DNA from: Bacillus sp. HNG
GTDB taxonomy: Bacteria > Bacillota > Bacilli > Bacillales > Bacillaceae_L
DNA: 52,827 nt
Assembly (NCBI RefSeq): GCF_003400205.1
Contig: NZ_QUQV01000022.1
Span: 1-52,827, forward strand
Reading direction: 5' to 3'
The translations under genes were made by a program, and so were the position numbers. Below the pieces are notes generated by a model, which worked only from the letters and a program-made list of their open reading frames with translations, did no database searches and was not told the origin of the DNA. Below are positions 9,505-17,774 of this stretch, in pieces (the first letter of the stretch is position 1; the number at the start of each line of letters is the position of its first letter).

Positions 9505-10164
9505 ATGGCTATACGCACGACATTGGATAAAGATTTAGATCGCCTTAAAGATTTACTCATTGAAATGGTAAACCTATCAAAAACTGCTGTTGAAAAATCT
9601 GTGCAGTCACTTGCACACCAAAATATCGAAATGGCAGAGCAAATCATTGAAGAAGACCAAAAGATTAACGATCTTGAAGAAAAAATTAATAACCTAATCA
9701 TTCAGTTAATCGCCCAACAACAGCCTGTTGCATCTGACCTACGTACGATTATTGCTGGATTAAAAATCTCAAACGATATTGAGAGAATTGGTGACCTTGC
9801 TGTAAATATTTCTAAATCCGTCATCCATATTGGTGCTGGGCCGCACATCAAGCCAATTGTGGATATTCCTAGAATGGCGGATATGGCATTAGACATGTTA
9901 AATAACGTAATTAAAGCCTATATCGAAAAAGATATAGAACTTGCCATTACAACAGCTAAGGCTGATGATGAGATTGATGCTTTATATGGAAAAATTATTA
10001 AAGAACTCCTTGAATTAGTGCCAAGTAAACCTGATTCATTTAATCAAATCTCTCAACTATCCTTTGTTGCCCGTAATCTTGAAAGGATTGCAGACCATAC
10101 AACCAATATGTCAGAACATATCATTTTTATGGTTAAAGGAAAAAATGTCGATTTGAATGCCTAG
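9505..10164 (+). CDS. phoU: Phosphate signalling complex protein PhoU
   Basis: The product is a 219-residue all-helical protein made of two PhoU repeats. The family-typical DLRTIIAGLKISNDIERIGDLAVNI and LSFVARNLERIADHTTNMSE carry the E/D-rich metal-binding motifs. PhoU links the Pst transporter to control of phosphate uptake and, in many bacteria, of the PhoR kinase. AAGGGGAGAAG precedes the ATG. It ends the pst operon and has a strong terminator. The B. subtilis 168 pst operon lacks phoU. Confidence 0.94.
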   Translation: MAIRTTLDKDLDRLKDLLIEMVNLSKTAVEKSVQSLAHQNIEMAEQIIEEDQKINDLEEKINNLIIQLIAQQQPVASDLRTIIAGLKISNDIERIGDLAVNISKSVIHIGAGPHIKPIVDIPRMADMALDMLNNVIKAYIEKDIELAITTAKADDEIDALYGKIIKELLELVPSKPDSFNQISQLSFVARNLERIADHTTNMSEHIIFMVKGKNVDLNA

Positions 10165-10167
10165 TAA

Positions 10168-10204
10168 AAAACTCAAGCCGAAATAAAAAGGCTTGAGTTT
10201 TTTT
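10168..10204. terminator. Bidirectional terminator after phoU
   Basis: The stem AACTCAAGCC/GGCTTGAGTT has T-runs on both sides. It ends the pst operon on the plus strand and the two small membrane genes coming from the right on the minus strand. Confidence 0.88.
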
Positions 10205-10289
10205 ATGTAGTCATATAGTAAATCGTCCCGTAAACAATCGTTGATATAATAATTCCGATTGCAATTCCACGTAATAAATTTTTATCCAT
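10203..10289 (-). CDS. Small single-span membrane protein (28 aa)
   Basis: A 28-residue frame reads MDKNLLRGIAIGIIISTIVY and then GTIYYMTT: a basic N-terminus and one hydrophobic helix. Its ATG overlaps the stop codon of the upstream minus-strand gene in the arrangement TAATG, a layout that usually means translational coupling. It ends inside the shared terminator. I do not recognise a family. The coupling and the clean membrane-helix composition support a real gene. Confidence 0.55.
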   Translation of the reverse strand: MDKNLLRGIAIGIIISTIVYGTIYYMTT

Positions 10290-10648
10290 TAAATGAGCCC
10301 CATTTTCTTTGCTTGTTCTAGGATAAGTCGAACTTCTTCAACTGGTAAATTTGTTTTGTTTCCGATCTCTTCATAACTCAGGCCTTTATCATACAAAGAT
10401 AAAATGGAAGCATTTGATAAAGACATGGCACTTGTTTGTGGCGTTCCTAATTCATAATCAATATCATTTGTAAGAAGTTCTTCCTCGAGGATCTTCATTT
10501 TTTTCTTTAAAAGGTACGTTTCCTGAACTACAGAAAGAGAAAGTTGATCGATTTCTTCTTGCATCATTTTAATCCGGTCCTTTCCATAAAAGGAGATGAC
10601 AAGAAGTAGGATTGCGATACCTAATAATATAATAAATGCGTATTCCAT
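10289..10648 (-). CDS. Small membrane-anchored protein with C-terminal helix-turn-helix-like domain
   Basis: The 119-residue product has an N-terminal membrane helix (MEYAFIILLGIAILLLVIS), a coiled-coil-like central region (about residues 25-60) and a C-terminal segment (ILSLYDKGLSYEEIGNKTNLPVEEVRLILEQ) that resembles the short sigma-70 region 4-like helix-turn-helix of DUF6115-type proteins. The frame extends upstream, but GGAGTG lies 6 bases before the ATG at 10648. It is read convergently to the pst operon. Its function is unknown. The family call is from memory of the C-terminal pattern. Confidence 0.7.
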   Translation of the reverse strand: MEYAFIILLGIAILLLVISFYGKDRIKMMQEEIDQLSLSVVQETYLLKKKMKILEEELLTNDIDYELGTPQTSAMSLSNASILSLYDKGLSYEEIGNKTNLPVEEVRLILEQAKKMGLI

Positions 10649-10841
10649 ATCTTCACTCCATTCCATTCTAATCTTATCGTAACTTATGAATGTGGACAAC
10701 ATTTAGTACACTGTAAGATTGTATTTTGGTATAGTAATTATGAAATTATATTCTCCCAAAAATAGGACTGGAATTTTGATTAGTAAAATGGTATGATAGG
10801 TAGGTCTGATTAAAGCTTTATATGTTTGGAGGGAAATAAAG

Positions 10842-10991
10842 ATGCGTGTAAAAATCACTTTAGCTTGCACTGAAACTGGTGATCGTAATTATATTACAAC
10901 TAAAAATAAGCGAAACAACCCTGACCGTCTTGAACTTAAGAAATATAGCCCAAGACTTAAAAAGGTTACTCTACACCGCGAAACAAAGTAA
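10842..10991 (+). CDS. rpmG: 50S ribosomal protein L33, zinc-free type
   Basis: The 49-residue protein starts [20 protein letters not shown] and ends in HRETK, a clear L33. Zinc-binding L33 carries two CxxC-type pairs. Here only Cys9 remains: the second residue of the first pair is Thr (CTET) and the KKYC position is Ser (KKYS). This is the C-minus paralogue type, which does not need zinc. TTGGAGGGA lies before the ATG. The location next to yqgN matches B. subtilis rpmGA. The TAA stop overlaps the first base of the terminator stem. Confidence 0.93.
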   Translation: MRVKITLACTETGDRNYITTKNKRNNPDRLELKKYSPRLKKVTLHRETK

Positions 10992-11021
10992 CAGTAGGAA
11001 GCAATTTCCTGCTGTTTTTTT
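10991..11021 (+). terminator. rpmG terminator
   Basis: The stem ACAGTAGGAA/TTCCTGCTGT (one G-T pair) is followed by eight T. It begins within the rpmG stop codon. Confidence 0.88.
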
Positions 11022-11039
11022 TATAGGCTTAATTCTATT

Positions 11040-11240
11040 GTGCGAAGGGAAAAGCAGTTATAGTCCTTCCTGTGATTTCAGCGGATGGTACGAAATCCTT
11101 AAAATGCAGGCATTTTCTTCGTGCGGTGTAGTTTCAAGGAAGCAACCTCAACGTCCTTCGGATCGCCCGCGGAAAGCGAGTGCCAGGTGCGGAAATCAAC
11201 AGCAACAATCTTTTATTTCAAAAACAACATAGTTTACGAA
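11040..11240. repeat. Intergenic repeat element with inverted ends
   Basis: The 270-bp gap between rpmG and the cyclo-ligase gene holds a 200-bp block without coding potential. TGATTTC near the left and GGAAATCA near the right are inverted relative to each other. The inner ATGCAGGCATTTTCTTCGTG is shared, in opposite orientation, with the element at 5342-5580. GCCCGCGGAAAGCGAGTGCC is a pattern I recall from many Bacillaceae intergenic regions. Confidence 0.6.
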
Positions 11241-11292
11241 AACAGCCTTTTTATATTATATAATTACAGTAATGTTGAGGGAGGAGATTACG

Positions 11293-11862
11293 GTGAAGAC
11301 GAAACGGGACTTGAGAAAAGAAATGAAAGAAACTTTACTTTCGATTGATAGAGTTACACTAAATAAATGGTCACAGGAAATCACAGAACATGTTCTTTCA
11401 TTACCTGAATGGGTGAACGCGAAGACAATCGGTATCACGATTTCTGGTGAATATGAGGTTAATACAAAATATTTAATTGAAAAAGCCTGGGAATCAAAAA
11501 AGCGGGTGGCAGTTCCAAAATGTCATTCAAAGACAAAAACAATGACATTCCGTGAAATTACATCCTTTTCACAGCTAGAGGTCGTCTATTATGGATTACA
11601 GGAACCAATTGAAGATCAAACAAAAGAAGTTTTACATAATGAAATGGATGTTTTATTCGTCCCAGGCTTATGCTTCGTGACAAACGGATATCGACTTGGC
11701 CACGGTGGAGGCTATTATGACCGATATTTAACAGAATATGGAGGAAATACTGTTTCCTTAGCTTTTCCGGAGCAACTAGTAGAGGAACTACCTGTTGAAG
11801 CATTTGATATTCCTGTGCAGAAAATTGTAACAAACACAAAGGTTATCATTGCCGATGATTAA
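11293..11862 (+). CDS. yqgN: 5-formyltetrahydrofolate cyclo-ligase
   Basis: The 189-residue cytoplasmic enzyme uses ATP to turn 5-formyl-THF into 5,10-methenyl-THF, returning stored folate to one-carbon metabolism. The family hallmark PGLCFVTNGYRLGHGGGYYD is present near residue 135, and the N-terminal KxxxR region binds ATP. An ATG at 11272 is in frame, but GGGAGGAG fits the GTG at 11293. The 3' end overlaps the next gene by 8 bp. Confidence 0.92.
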   Translation: MKTKRDLRKEMKETLLSIDRVTLNKWSQEITEHVLSLPEWVNAKTIGITISGEYEVNTKYLIEKAWESKKRVAVPKCHSKTKTMTFREITSFSQLEVVYYGLQEPIEDQTKEVLHNEMDVLFVPGLCFVTNGYRLGHGGGYYDRYLTEYGGNTVSLAFPEQLVEELPVEAFDIPVQKIVTNTKVIIADD

Positions 11863-12646
11863 TCTTCTAATTCAAATCCTTGCTTCCATTATTGTAGCAG
11901 TAGTAGGGTACCGTCTTAAATCGTTAACCATAAGTGGGGCTGTCGGAACAATAATTGTAGGAAGTGCTGTATCGATCGGCTTTGGCTATCGAGGCTTACT
12001 ATTATTAGGAGTCTTCTTTGCTAGTTCGAGTTTGTGGAGTAAATTCAAGACAGGAAATAAAGACAGCCTCCAAAATAAAGTGGAAAAAGGGGAGCAACGG
12101 GACATCATCCAAGTCTTTGCTAATGGTGGAATCGCCGCTGTTGCAAGTTTATTATTTACATGGACTGATTCAATTATTTGGCTATACTTATTTGCTGGCT
12201 CCATTGCAGCAGCAAATGCTGACACATGGGCTTCAGAAATTGGGACACTTAGTAAAAAGCAGCCATTTCTCATTACAAAAATGAGGCGGGTGGATGCTGG
12301 GACGTCAGGAGCCGTTTCATTATTAGGAACGATTGCTGGCTTTTTAGGTGCTCTTCTTATTGCTGCCGTTTCATTTTTAGTCTGGCCAGAGCTTTCAGTC
12401 ATTCTGTTAGTTGGACTTACCCTGGTGGGTTTCAGTGGAAATGTAATAGATACGATCATGGGAGCAACCATCCAGGTTGTTTATAAATGCTCTGTCTGTG
12501 GCTTGGAAACGGAAAAAAAGGTACACTGTGGACAAGAAACAACTTATTTAAAAGGTCTACGTTATTGCAATAATGATGTTGTGAATTTTATCTCAATCCT
12601 CTTTGCATCTGGACTTGGCACATATTTCCTTTCGTATATAGGATAA
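11855..12646 (+). CDS. DUF92 family membrane protein
   Basis: The 263-residue polytopic protein has about six hydrophobic segments. AGSIAAANADTWASEIG and RRVDAGTSGAVSLLGT are typical of DUF92 (TIGR00297), the family that includes plant phytyl-phosphate kinase VTE6. A Cys-rich loop near residues 210-232 (CSVCG ... CG ... YC) looks like an inserted zinc ribbon, common in bacterial members. The start ATG overlaps yqgN by 8 bp, so the two are probably coupled. The substrate in Firmicutes is not known. It is not part of the B. subtilis yqg order as I remember it. Confidence 0.82.
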   Translation: MINLLIQILASIIVAVVGYRLKSLTISGAVGTIIVGSAVSIGFGYRGLLLLGVFFASSSLWSKFKTGNKDSLQNKVEKGEQRDIIQVFANGGIAAVASLLFTWTDSIIWLYLFAGSIAAANADTWASEIGTLSKKQPFLITKMRRVDAGTSGAVSLLGTIAGFLGALLIAAVSFLVWPELSVILLVGLTLVGFSGNVIDTIMGATIQVVYKCSVCGLETEKKVHCGQETTYLKGLRYCNNDVVNFISILFASGLGTYFLSYIG

Positions 12647-12688
12647 AATGAAAGGGATAATCAAAAAGTATATCTAGGAGGGATAGAA

Positions 12689-12868
12689 ATGCTAAGCTTA
12701 TTGACCCGAATAGCTTTACTTTTTGGTGGGATTTATGCTGTTTACAGATACCGTTATCGAATTTTTAATACTGTTTTCGGTAGCCCAACAGTTCGACGAA
12801 TTTTTATTAGTTCGTCAATGAAAATCCCATTTATTCGAAACAGAATGATTCACCAAGCCTTCCGATAG
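12689..12868 (+). CDS. yqgO: Small YqgO-like membrane protein (59 aa)
   Basis: The 59-residue product starts MLSLLTRIALLFGGIYAVYR, with one hydrophobic helix and then a very basic tail (RYRYRIF, RRIF, RNRM). TAGGAGGGA lies 8 bases before the ATG. The position between the folate gene and the rhomboid gene, and the length, match B. subtilis yqgO. Its function is unknown. A terminator follows 7 bases after the stop. Confidence 0.75.
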   Translation: MLSLLTRIALLFGGIYAVYRYRYRIFNTVFGSPTVRRIFISSSMKIPFIRNRMIHQAFR

Positions 12869-12875
12869 AAGAAGA

Positions 12876-12908
12876 AAACCTGTTGATTGCCTTTCAACAG
12901 GTTTTTTC
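12876..12908 (+). terminator. yqgO terminator
   Basis: The stem AAACCTGTTGA/TCAACAGGTTT has a 7-base loop and is followed by a T-rich run. Confidence 0.88.
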
Positions 12909-13011
12909 ATTTTTTTAAGACAGAAACTTGGTAACAGTTATAGTAAAACGTTTATAATAAAAGAAACTCTAAAGGATGTTCAACGCGCATTTTTTGACAA
13001 GGGGGGATTTG

Positions 13012-14556
13012 GTGTTTAAACAGGATTATCTTTATTGGAAATTGATCGAGGAGCTTCAGTTAGAGGGCGGCTACCGAATTCTCCAATTATCAAAATCAAC
13101 GAATGAAGTTTGGTTAGAAGGCACACATAAAAATAAACCAAGAATTATCCGTATCCTACGCCACGATTTGGATTGGAGTAATTGGATGCAGAGGGACATG
13201 GAAATCGCAGCACAGCGACTAGAACAGCTAAGAAAACGCCTATTTATCCGTAAACTAGATGCTCTAAATATATATATTACGACATACCCACCTGTAGATG
13301 ACTGGAAATACCGATTGGAAAGCCCACTCGTAGCAGGTGCAAAAGGACTTACTGCTTTACATACTGTTTTAATTGAATCAGAACATATAAATACAGGCTT
13401 ACAGGAAGTATCAAAGTTTGTTGATTCTAATTTTGAAATAAATGATTCCATCTATATAGATGTTGAAACGATTGAAAACATCAAACGTGAGGTTATTAGC
13501 GTTGCAAATAAACGGATTTCAAGTGAAAAGCAGATTTTCCAAAATGGAAAACCGTTTTTTACATACATCTTAATTGCAATTCAATTAGTGATGTTTGCTA
13601 TTTTAGAATTGCACGGAGGGAGTACAAATACGGAAACCTTACTGAAATATGGGGCAAAGGAAAACTTTCGGATTTTAAATGGTGAATGGTGGCGTTTTTT
13701 CACGCCTATGATTTTACATATTGGATTCTTTCATCTTCTTATGAACACCTTTGCGCTCTATTATTTAGGGACTGAGGTCGAACGGCTGTATGGAAAAGTA
13801 AGATTTTTATTGATTTATCTTTTTGCCGGATTCGTAGGAAGTTTAGCAAGTTTTGTGTTTAATGCAAATATTTCTGCAGGGGCTTCTGGAGCCATTTTTG
13901 GTTGCTTTGGTGCTTTATTATTTTTTGGAACTGCCTTCCCATCTTTGTTTTTTAGAACAATGGGGCCAAATGTGATTGGCATTATTATCATCAATCTAGT
14001 CCTAGGTTTTATGATTCCTGGAATCGATAACTCAGGTCATATTGGAGGCTTGGTTGGAGGCTTTTTAGCGGCGAGCATTGTGCATTTACCTAAGCGTAAG
14101 GAATTTGTGAAGCGATTAAGTGGGCTTCTGGTGACAATCGTAACAGTTGGTGTCCTTTTTTATGTCGGATATGTGGTTCAGCCACATTCTGATAATCCAC
14201 AATTTGTCGTGCAAACAGCACAAGAATATATCCAATCAAATGAGTTACAAAAAGCATATGAGATGCTAAAAACGGCCGAGGAAAAAGGGACTGACTCACC
14301 TGAAGTCTATTTTTATTTATCTTATACCGAGATTAAACTCGGTAAGTTTGAGGAAGCACGAGACCATTTAGAAATTGTCACGACCAAGGCACCCGAAATT
14401 TCTGAAGCACATTTTAATCTAGCTCTAGTCTATGTCCAGCTACAGGAATATGAAAATGCAAAAAAGGCTGTGGAACAAGCGATTAAAATAGATCCTGACA
14501 ATCAAAATTACGAAGATTTATTAAAAGAAATAAAAGCTATGGAAAGTGGCTCATAG
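13012..14556 (+). CDS. gluP: Rhomboid intramembrane serine protease GluP with TPR domain
   Basis: The 514-residue protein has an N-terminal cytoplasmic domain (about 1-175), a rhomboid membrane core (about 180-385) and a C-terminal TPR region (about 400-510). The catalytic dyad is visible: Ser292 in GASGAIFG and His343 in GHIGGLVGG. The spacing of 51 residues equals that of B. subtilis YqgP (Ser288/His339). It cleaves membrane proteins within the bilayer; in B. subtilis YqgP acts on the Mg transporter MgtE with FtsH. AGGGGGG fits the GTG at 13012 better than the ATG at 12976. Confidence 0.93.
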   Translation: MFKQDYLYWKLIEELQLEGGYRILQLSKSTNEVWLEGTHKNKPRIIRILRHDLDWSNWMQRDMEIAAQRLEQLRKRLFIRKLDALNIYITTYPPVDDWKYRLESPLVAGAKGLTALHTVLIESEHINTGLQEVSKFVDSNFEINDSIYIDVETIENIKREVISVANKRISSEKQIFQNGKPFFTYILIAIQLVMFAILELHGGSTNTETLLKYGAKENFRILNGEWWRFFTPMILHIGFFHLLMNTFALYYLGTEVERLYGKVRFLLIYLFAGFVGSLASFVFNANISAGASGAIFGCFGALLFFGTAFPSLFFRTMGPNVIGIIIINLVLGFMIPGIDNSGHIGGLVGGFLAASIVHLPKRKEFVKRLSGLLVTIVTVGVLFYVGYVVQPHSDNPQFVVQTAQEYIQSNELQKAYEMLKTAEEKGTDSPEVYFYLSYTEIKLGKFEEARDHLEIVTTKAPEISEAHFNLALVYVQLQEYENAKKAVEQAIKIDPDNQNYEDLLKEIKAMESGS

Positions 14557-14558
14557 TA

Positions 14559-14590
14559 AAAAGCGTCTATTTAGGCGCTTTTGTTTATTT
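14559..14590 (+). terminator. gluP terminator
   Basis: The stem AAAGCGTCT/AGGCGCTTT (one G-T pair) has a 4-base loop and is followed by TTGTTTATTTT. Confidence 0.75.
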
Positions 14591-14681
14591 TCCCTAAATA
14601 AGTATGTTTTTCCAGTTTTACGTCAATCATGGATTAGTAGCCTAGAACAAGTTGCTTTTGGACGTGATTGGAGTGATACAA

Positions 14682-16151
14682 ATGGGAAATGAAAAAGAAA
14701 AGCCAAAACACCCGGTCTCAACAAATTTACAGGAAAATATAAATTATTTAAAAGAAGCTCTTGGAGTAGATAAAAGCTTTGATGTCATCCAACTTGACGT
14801 AGAATACGCAGGCAAGGATATGTCTATGTTTTTAATTGACGGTCTTGTCAAAGATGATATGCTACATCTTCTACAAAAATTTCTCGCAAAACAGGATGAA
14901 AATACTTTAAAAATAGATGGTTTAGAAAAACTTCTTAAAACGTATATCCCTTATGTTGAAGTTGAAAGTGTAGATGACCTTGAGAAGGTTGTTGACACCG
15001 TGCTTGCAGGCCCAACAGCACTAGTCATTGATGGTTTTGAAAAGGTAATTTTAATTGATGCAAGAACGTATCCTGTTAGAGGGCCAGAAGAGCCTGATAC
15101 TGAACGAGTGGTAAGAGGAGCAAGGGACGGCTTTGTTGAAACGATCGTCTTTAATACTGCATTAACGAGAAGAAGGATTCGCGATAAATCACTTCGGATG
15201 GAATATATGCAGGTAGGGCGACGTTCCAAAACAGATATTGTTATTAGTTATATAGAGGATATCGCCGATCCTGCACATGTTAAAGAAGTAAAAGATGCAA
15301 TCTCAAAAATTGACACCGATGGTTTACCGATGGGTGAGAAAACAGTTGAGGAATATATATCTGGCCGGCACTATAATCCTTATCCTGTTGTTAGATACAC
15401 AGAGAGGCCAGACACAGCAGCAGCCCACCTTTATGAAGGTCATATCATCATTATGGTTGATGGTTCGCCGAGTGTTCTCATCACACCAACTACATTTTGG
15501 CACCATATGCAACATGCTGAGGAATATCGGAATAGTCCAGTTGCTGGACTATATCTCCGCTTAGTTCGCTATGTTGGTGTGTGGGCATCTCTCTTTTTAC
15601 TACCACTTTGGTATTTATTTGCTGTTCATCCAGAACTGCTGCCAGAAAATCTTCGATATATCGGCCCAAATGAGGAAGGCAGATTACCATTGATACTACA
15701 GTTCTTTTTAATTGAAATAGGAATTGATATGTTAAGAATGGCAGCGATTCATACGCCGACCTCCTTGGCTACAGCACTAGGACTTGTCGCTGCGATGTTA
15801 ATTGGACAGGTAGCCGTTGAAGTGGGACTATTCACGAATGAGGTTATTTTATATCTAGCCATTGCCGCAATTGGGACCTTCTCAACACCTAGCTATGAGA
15901 TGAGTCTTGCTAACCGTTTGGCTCGATTATTTTTGTTAGTAACAACGAGTATTTTTGGGGTAATCGGATTTGTTGGAGGGATTACACTCTGGATTCTCTA
16001 CCTTGCTCGAATGAAGTCCTTTAACGTCCCGTATTTATGGCCGTTTATTCCATTTTCCTACAAAGGTTTTAAAGATGTCTTATTCCGAGCACCAATTCCG
16101 TTGAAACGAAATAGACCAAAAGTATTGCATCCACAGGATCCAGATAAATAA
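14682..16151 (+). CDS. GerA family spore germination protein (SpoVAF-like)
   Basis: The 489-residue protein has the GerA layout: a hydrophilic N-terminal half with the signatures RGPEEPDTERVVRGARDGFVE and RRRIRD, then about five membrane helices from residue 290 and a short basic cytoplasmic tail. The length and the N-terminus STNLQENINYLKEALGVDKSFD are closest to SpoVAF, which joins a spore germination channel, rather than to full receptor A subunits. No gerB, gerC or spoVA gene is nearby. GGAGTG lies 7 bases before this ATG; an upstream in-frame start at 14652 has no such site. Confidence 0.88.
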   Translation: MGNEKEKPKHPVSTNLQENINYLKEALGVDKSFDVIQLDVEYAGKDMSMFLIDGLVKDDMLHLLQKFLAKQDENTLKIDGLEKLLKTYIPYVEVESVDDLEKVVDTVLAGPTALVIDGFEKVILIDARTYPVRGPEEPDTERVVRGARDGFVETIVFNTALTRRRIRDKSLRMEYMQVGRRSKTDIVISYIEDIADPAHVKEVKDAISKIDTDGLPMGEKTVEEYISGRHYNPYPVVRYTERPDTAAAHLYEGHIIIMVDGSPSVLITPTTFWHHMQHAEEYRNSPVAGLYLRLVRYVGVWASLFLLPLWYLFAVHPELLPENLRYIGPNEEGRLPLILQFFLIEIGIDMLRMAAIHTPTSLATALGLVAAMLIGQVAVEVGLFTNEVILYLAIAAIGTFSTPSYEMSLANRLARLFLLVTTSIFGVIGFVGGITLWILYLARMKSFNVPYLWPFIPFSYKGFKDVLFRAPIPLKRNRPKVLHPQDPDK

Positions 16152-16161
16152 TAATTACAAG

Positions 16162-16190
16162 GAGTGTTCGAAGAAGAGCACTCTTTTTAC
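16162..16190 (+). terminator. Terminator after the GerA family gene
   Basis: The stem GAGTGTTC/GAGCACTC (one G-T pair) is followed by TTTTT. Confidence 0.8.
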
Positions 16191-16278
16191 AATTTTAAGG
16201 AGAATTAGGTGAAAGACTTGCGTGTTCTCCTTTTTTTGAATAAGCTAGATTATATTGTGGTATGCAGAAGGTGAAAAG

Positions 16279-16491
16279 GTGAAAACAATTTATGATATTC
16301 AACAATTTTTAAAAAAATTTGGAACCATCATTTACGTCGGTGACCGCGTCGCTGATCTTGAACTGATGGAATCGGAGATCCACGAGCTTTACAATTCACA
16401 GCTCATTGAAACAAAAGATTATCAATCAGCCATCTTTCTCCTCCGCCAAGAGATTGTGATCGAAACGGAGAAAAGAGCTAAAAACAAATAA
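16279..16491 (+). CDS. yqgQ: YqgQ family protein
   Basis: The 70-residue soluble helical protein reads MKTIYDIQQFLKKFGTIIYV and GDRVADLELMESEIHELY. This is the YqgQ family, which has a solved three-helix structure but no known function. A longer frame begins at 16255, but AAGGTG sits at the right distance from the GTG at 16279 and the length equals the family's. It is 19 bp upstream of glcK, so the two are probably cotranscribed, as in B. subtilis. Confidence 0.88.
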   Translation: MKTIYDIQQFLKKFGTIIYVGDRVADLELMESEIHELYNSQLIETKDYQSAIFLLRQEIVIETEKRAKNK

Positions 16492-16510
16492 ACAAGGGAA
16501 TGGAATACAT

Positions 16511-17473
16511 ATGGAAAACTTATTAATTGGTATCGATTTAGGTGGAACAACAATCAAGCTTGCTTTTATTACCCAAGAAGGTGAATTCATTACTAAATGG
16601 GAAATTCCAACTGATAAATCAGGAGATAAGATTATCCCAGACATTGCTGATGCTATTGAAGGAAAAATGAATGAATTACAGCTAAAGAAAGGACAATTTG
16701 TAGGTGTGGGGATGGGGGCACCTGGTCCTGTTAATTTCGAGGAAGGCGTTTTTTATAAAGCAACCAACCTAGGCATGAAGGAAATGTTCCCATTAAAAGC
16801 AGAGTTAGAGAAAGTAATCGGTTTACCAGCAGCAGTTGATAATGATGCGAATGTAGCAGCTATCGGTGAAATGTGGAAGGGTGCTGGTGAAGGAGCAAAT
16901 AATCTTATCTGTGTAACGTTAGGAACTGGAGTTGGCGGAGGTATTATCGCCAACGGTGAGGTGGTTCGTGGAGCAAATGGTGCAGGTGGTGAGATTGGTC
17001 ATATCACCTCCATACCTGAAGGTGGTGCTTTATGTGGCTGTGGCAAGACTGGCTGTATTGAAACAATTGCATCTGCAACAGGTATTGCACGTTTGGCAAA
17101 AGAGGCGATTCAAACGAAAAATGAATCAAGTCTTATCCGTGAACAGTATGACAAAGCGGGTGAAATCACCTCTAAAGATGTTTTTGAAGCCGCAGCAAAA
17201 GGGGACGAACTCGCGAAGAACATTATTGACAACGTAACGTATCATCTTGGTTTGGCTTTAAGTCATGTTGCGAATGGATTAAACCCTGAAAAAATCGTTG
17301 TCGGCGGTGGTGTCTCAAAAGCAGGTGATCAATTACTGCACCCATTAATAAAACAATTCAAGCGTTTTGCGTTTCCGAGTGTTGCGGAAGCTACCGAAAT
17401 TGCAATCGCTACATTAGGAAATGATGCAGGTGTGATTGGTGCCGCATATTTGGCAAAAACAAAGCTGTCTTAA
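16511..17473 (+). CDS. glcK: Glucokinase (ROK family)
   Basis: The 320-residue cytoplasmic enzyme phosphorylates glucose with ATP. It has the ATP-phosphate site GIDLGGTTIKLA, the sugar site DNDANVAAIGE, the LGTGVGGGI motif, the ROK zinc signature CGCGKTGC with upstream His in GEIGH, and a C-terminal VVGGGVS. ACAAGGGA is the likely ribosome site. It follows yqgQ and is closed by a terminator. Confidence 0.95.
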   Translation: MENLLIGIDLGGTTIKLAFITQEGEFITKWEIPTDKSGDKIIPDIADAIEGKMNELQLKKGQFVGVGMGAPGPVNFEEGVFYKATNLGMKEMFPLKAELEKVIGLPAAVDNDANVAAIGEMWKGAGEGANNLICVTLGTGVGGGIIANGEVVRGANGAGGEIGHITSIPEGGALCGCGKTGCIETIASATGIARLAKEAIQTKNESSLIREQYDKAGEITSKDVFEAAAKGDELAKNIIDNVTYHLGLALSHVANGLNPEKIVVGGGVSKAGDQLLHPLIKQFKRFAFPSVAEATEIAIATLGNDAGVIGAAYLAKTKLS

Positions 17474-17494
17474 ATAATCCCAAAGTACTAGGAA

Positions 17495-17526
17495 AAAGAG
17501 ATTTCACAATGAAATCTCTTTTTTTG
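17495..17526 (+). terminator. glcK terminator
   Basis: The perfect stem AAAGAGATTTCA/TGAAATCTCTTT has a 3-base loop and continues into T. Confidence 0.9.
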
Positions 17527-17774
17527 CATTTGTGTTAGAAAATTTAAAAGATTGTTACTTTTTATTACTATGAAACTTTCTAGTCAACTATTCGTCTTAT
17601 ATGTATATACATAATGTACATCATATTATTCTAAAAAAATTAGGTTGTTTTGATGATTGATTTTTGATAAAAAAAATATTAAGATTAGGATTAGGTTTTT
17701 TGGAATTACCTTTAAATGGAATTAACAAACGTTGTAATGGTGCTCCGCGGGCTTGAAAACAAGGAGGTATTTTG

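Noticed and set aside
11986-12471. Long open frame on the minus strand opposite the DUF92 gene
   Set aside because: It lies fully opposite a well-supported gene, has no ribosome site and has the composition of an antisense shadow.
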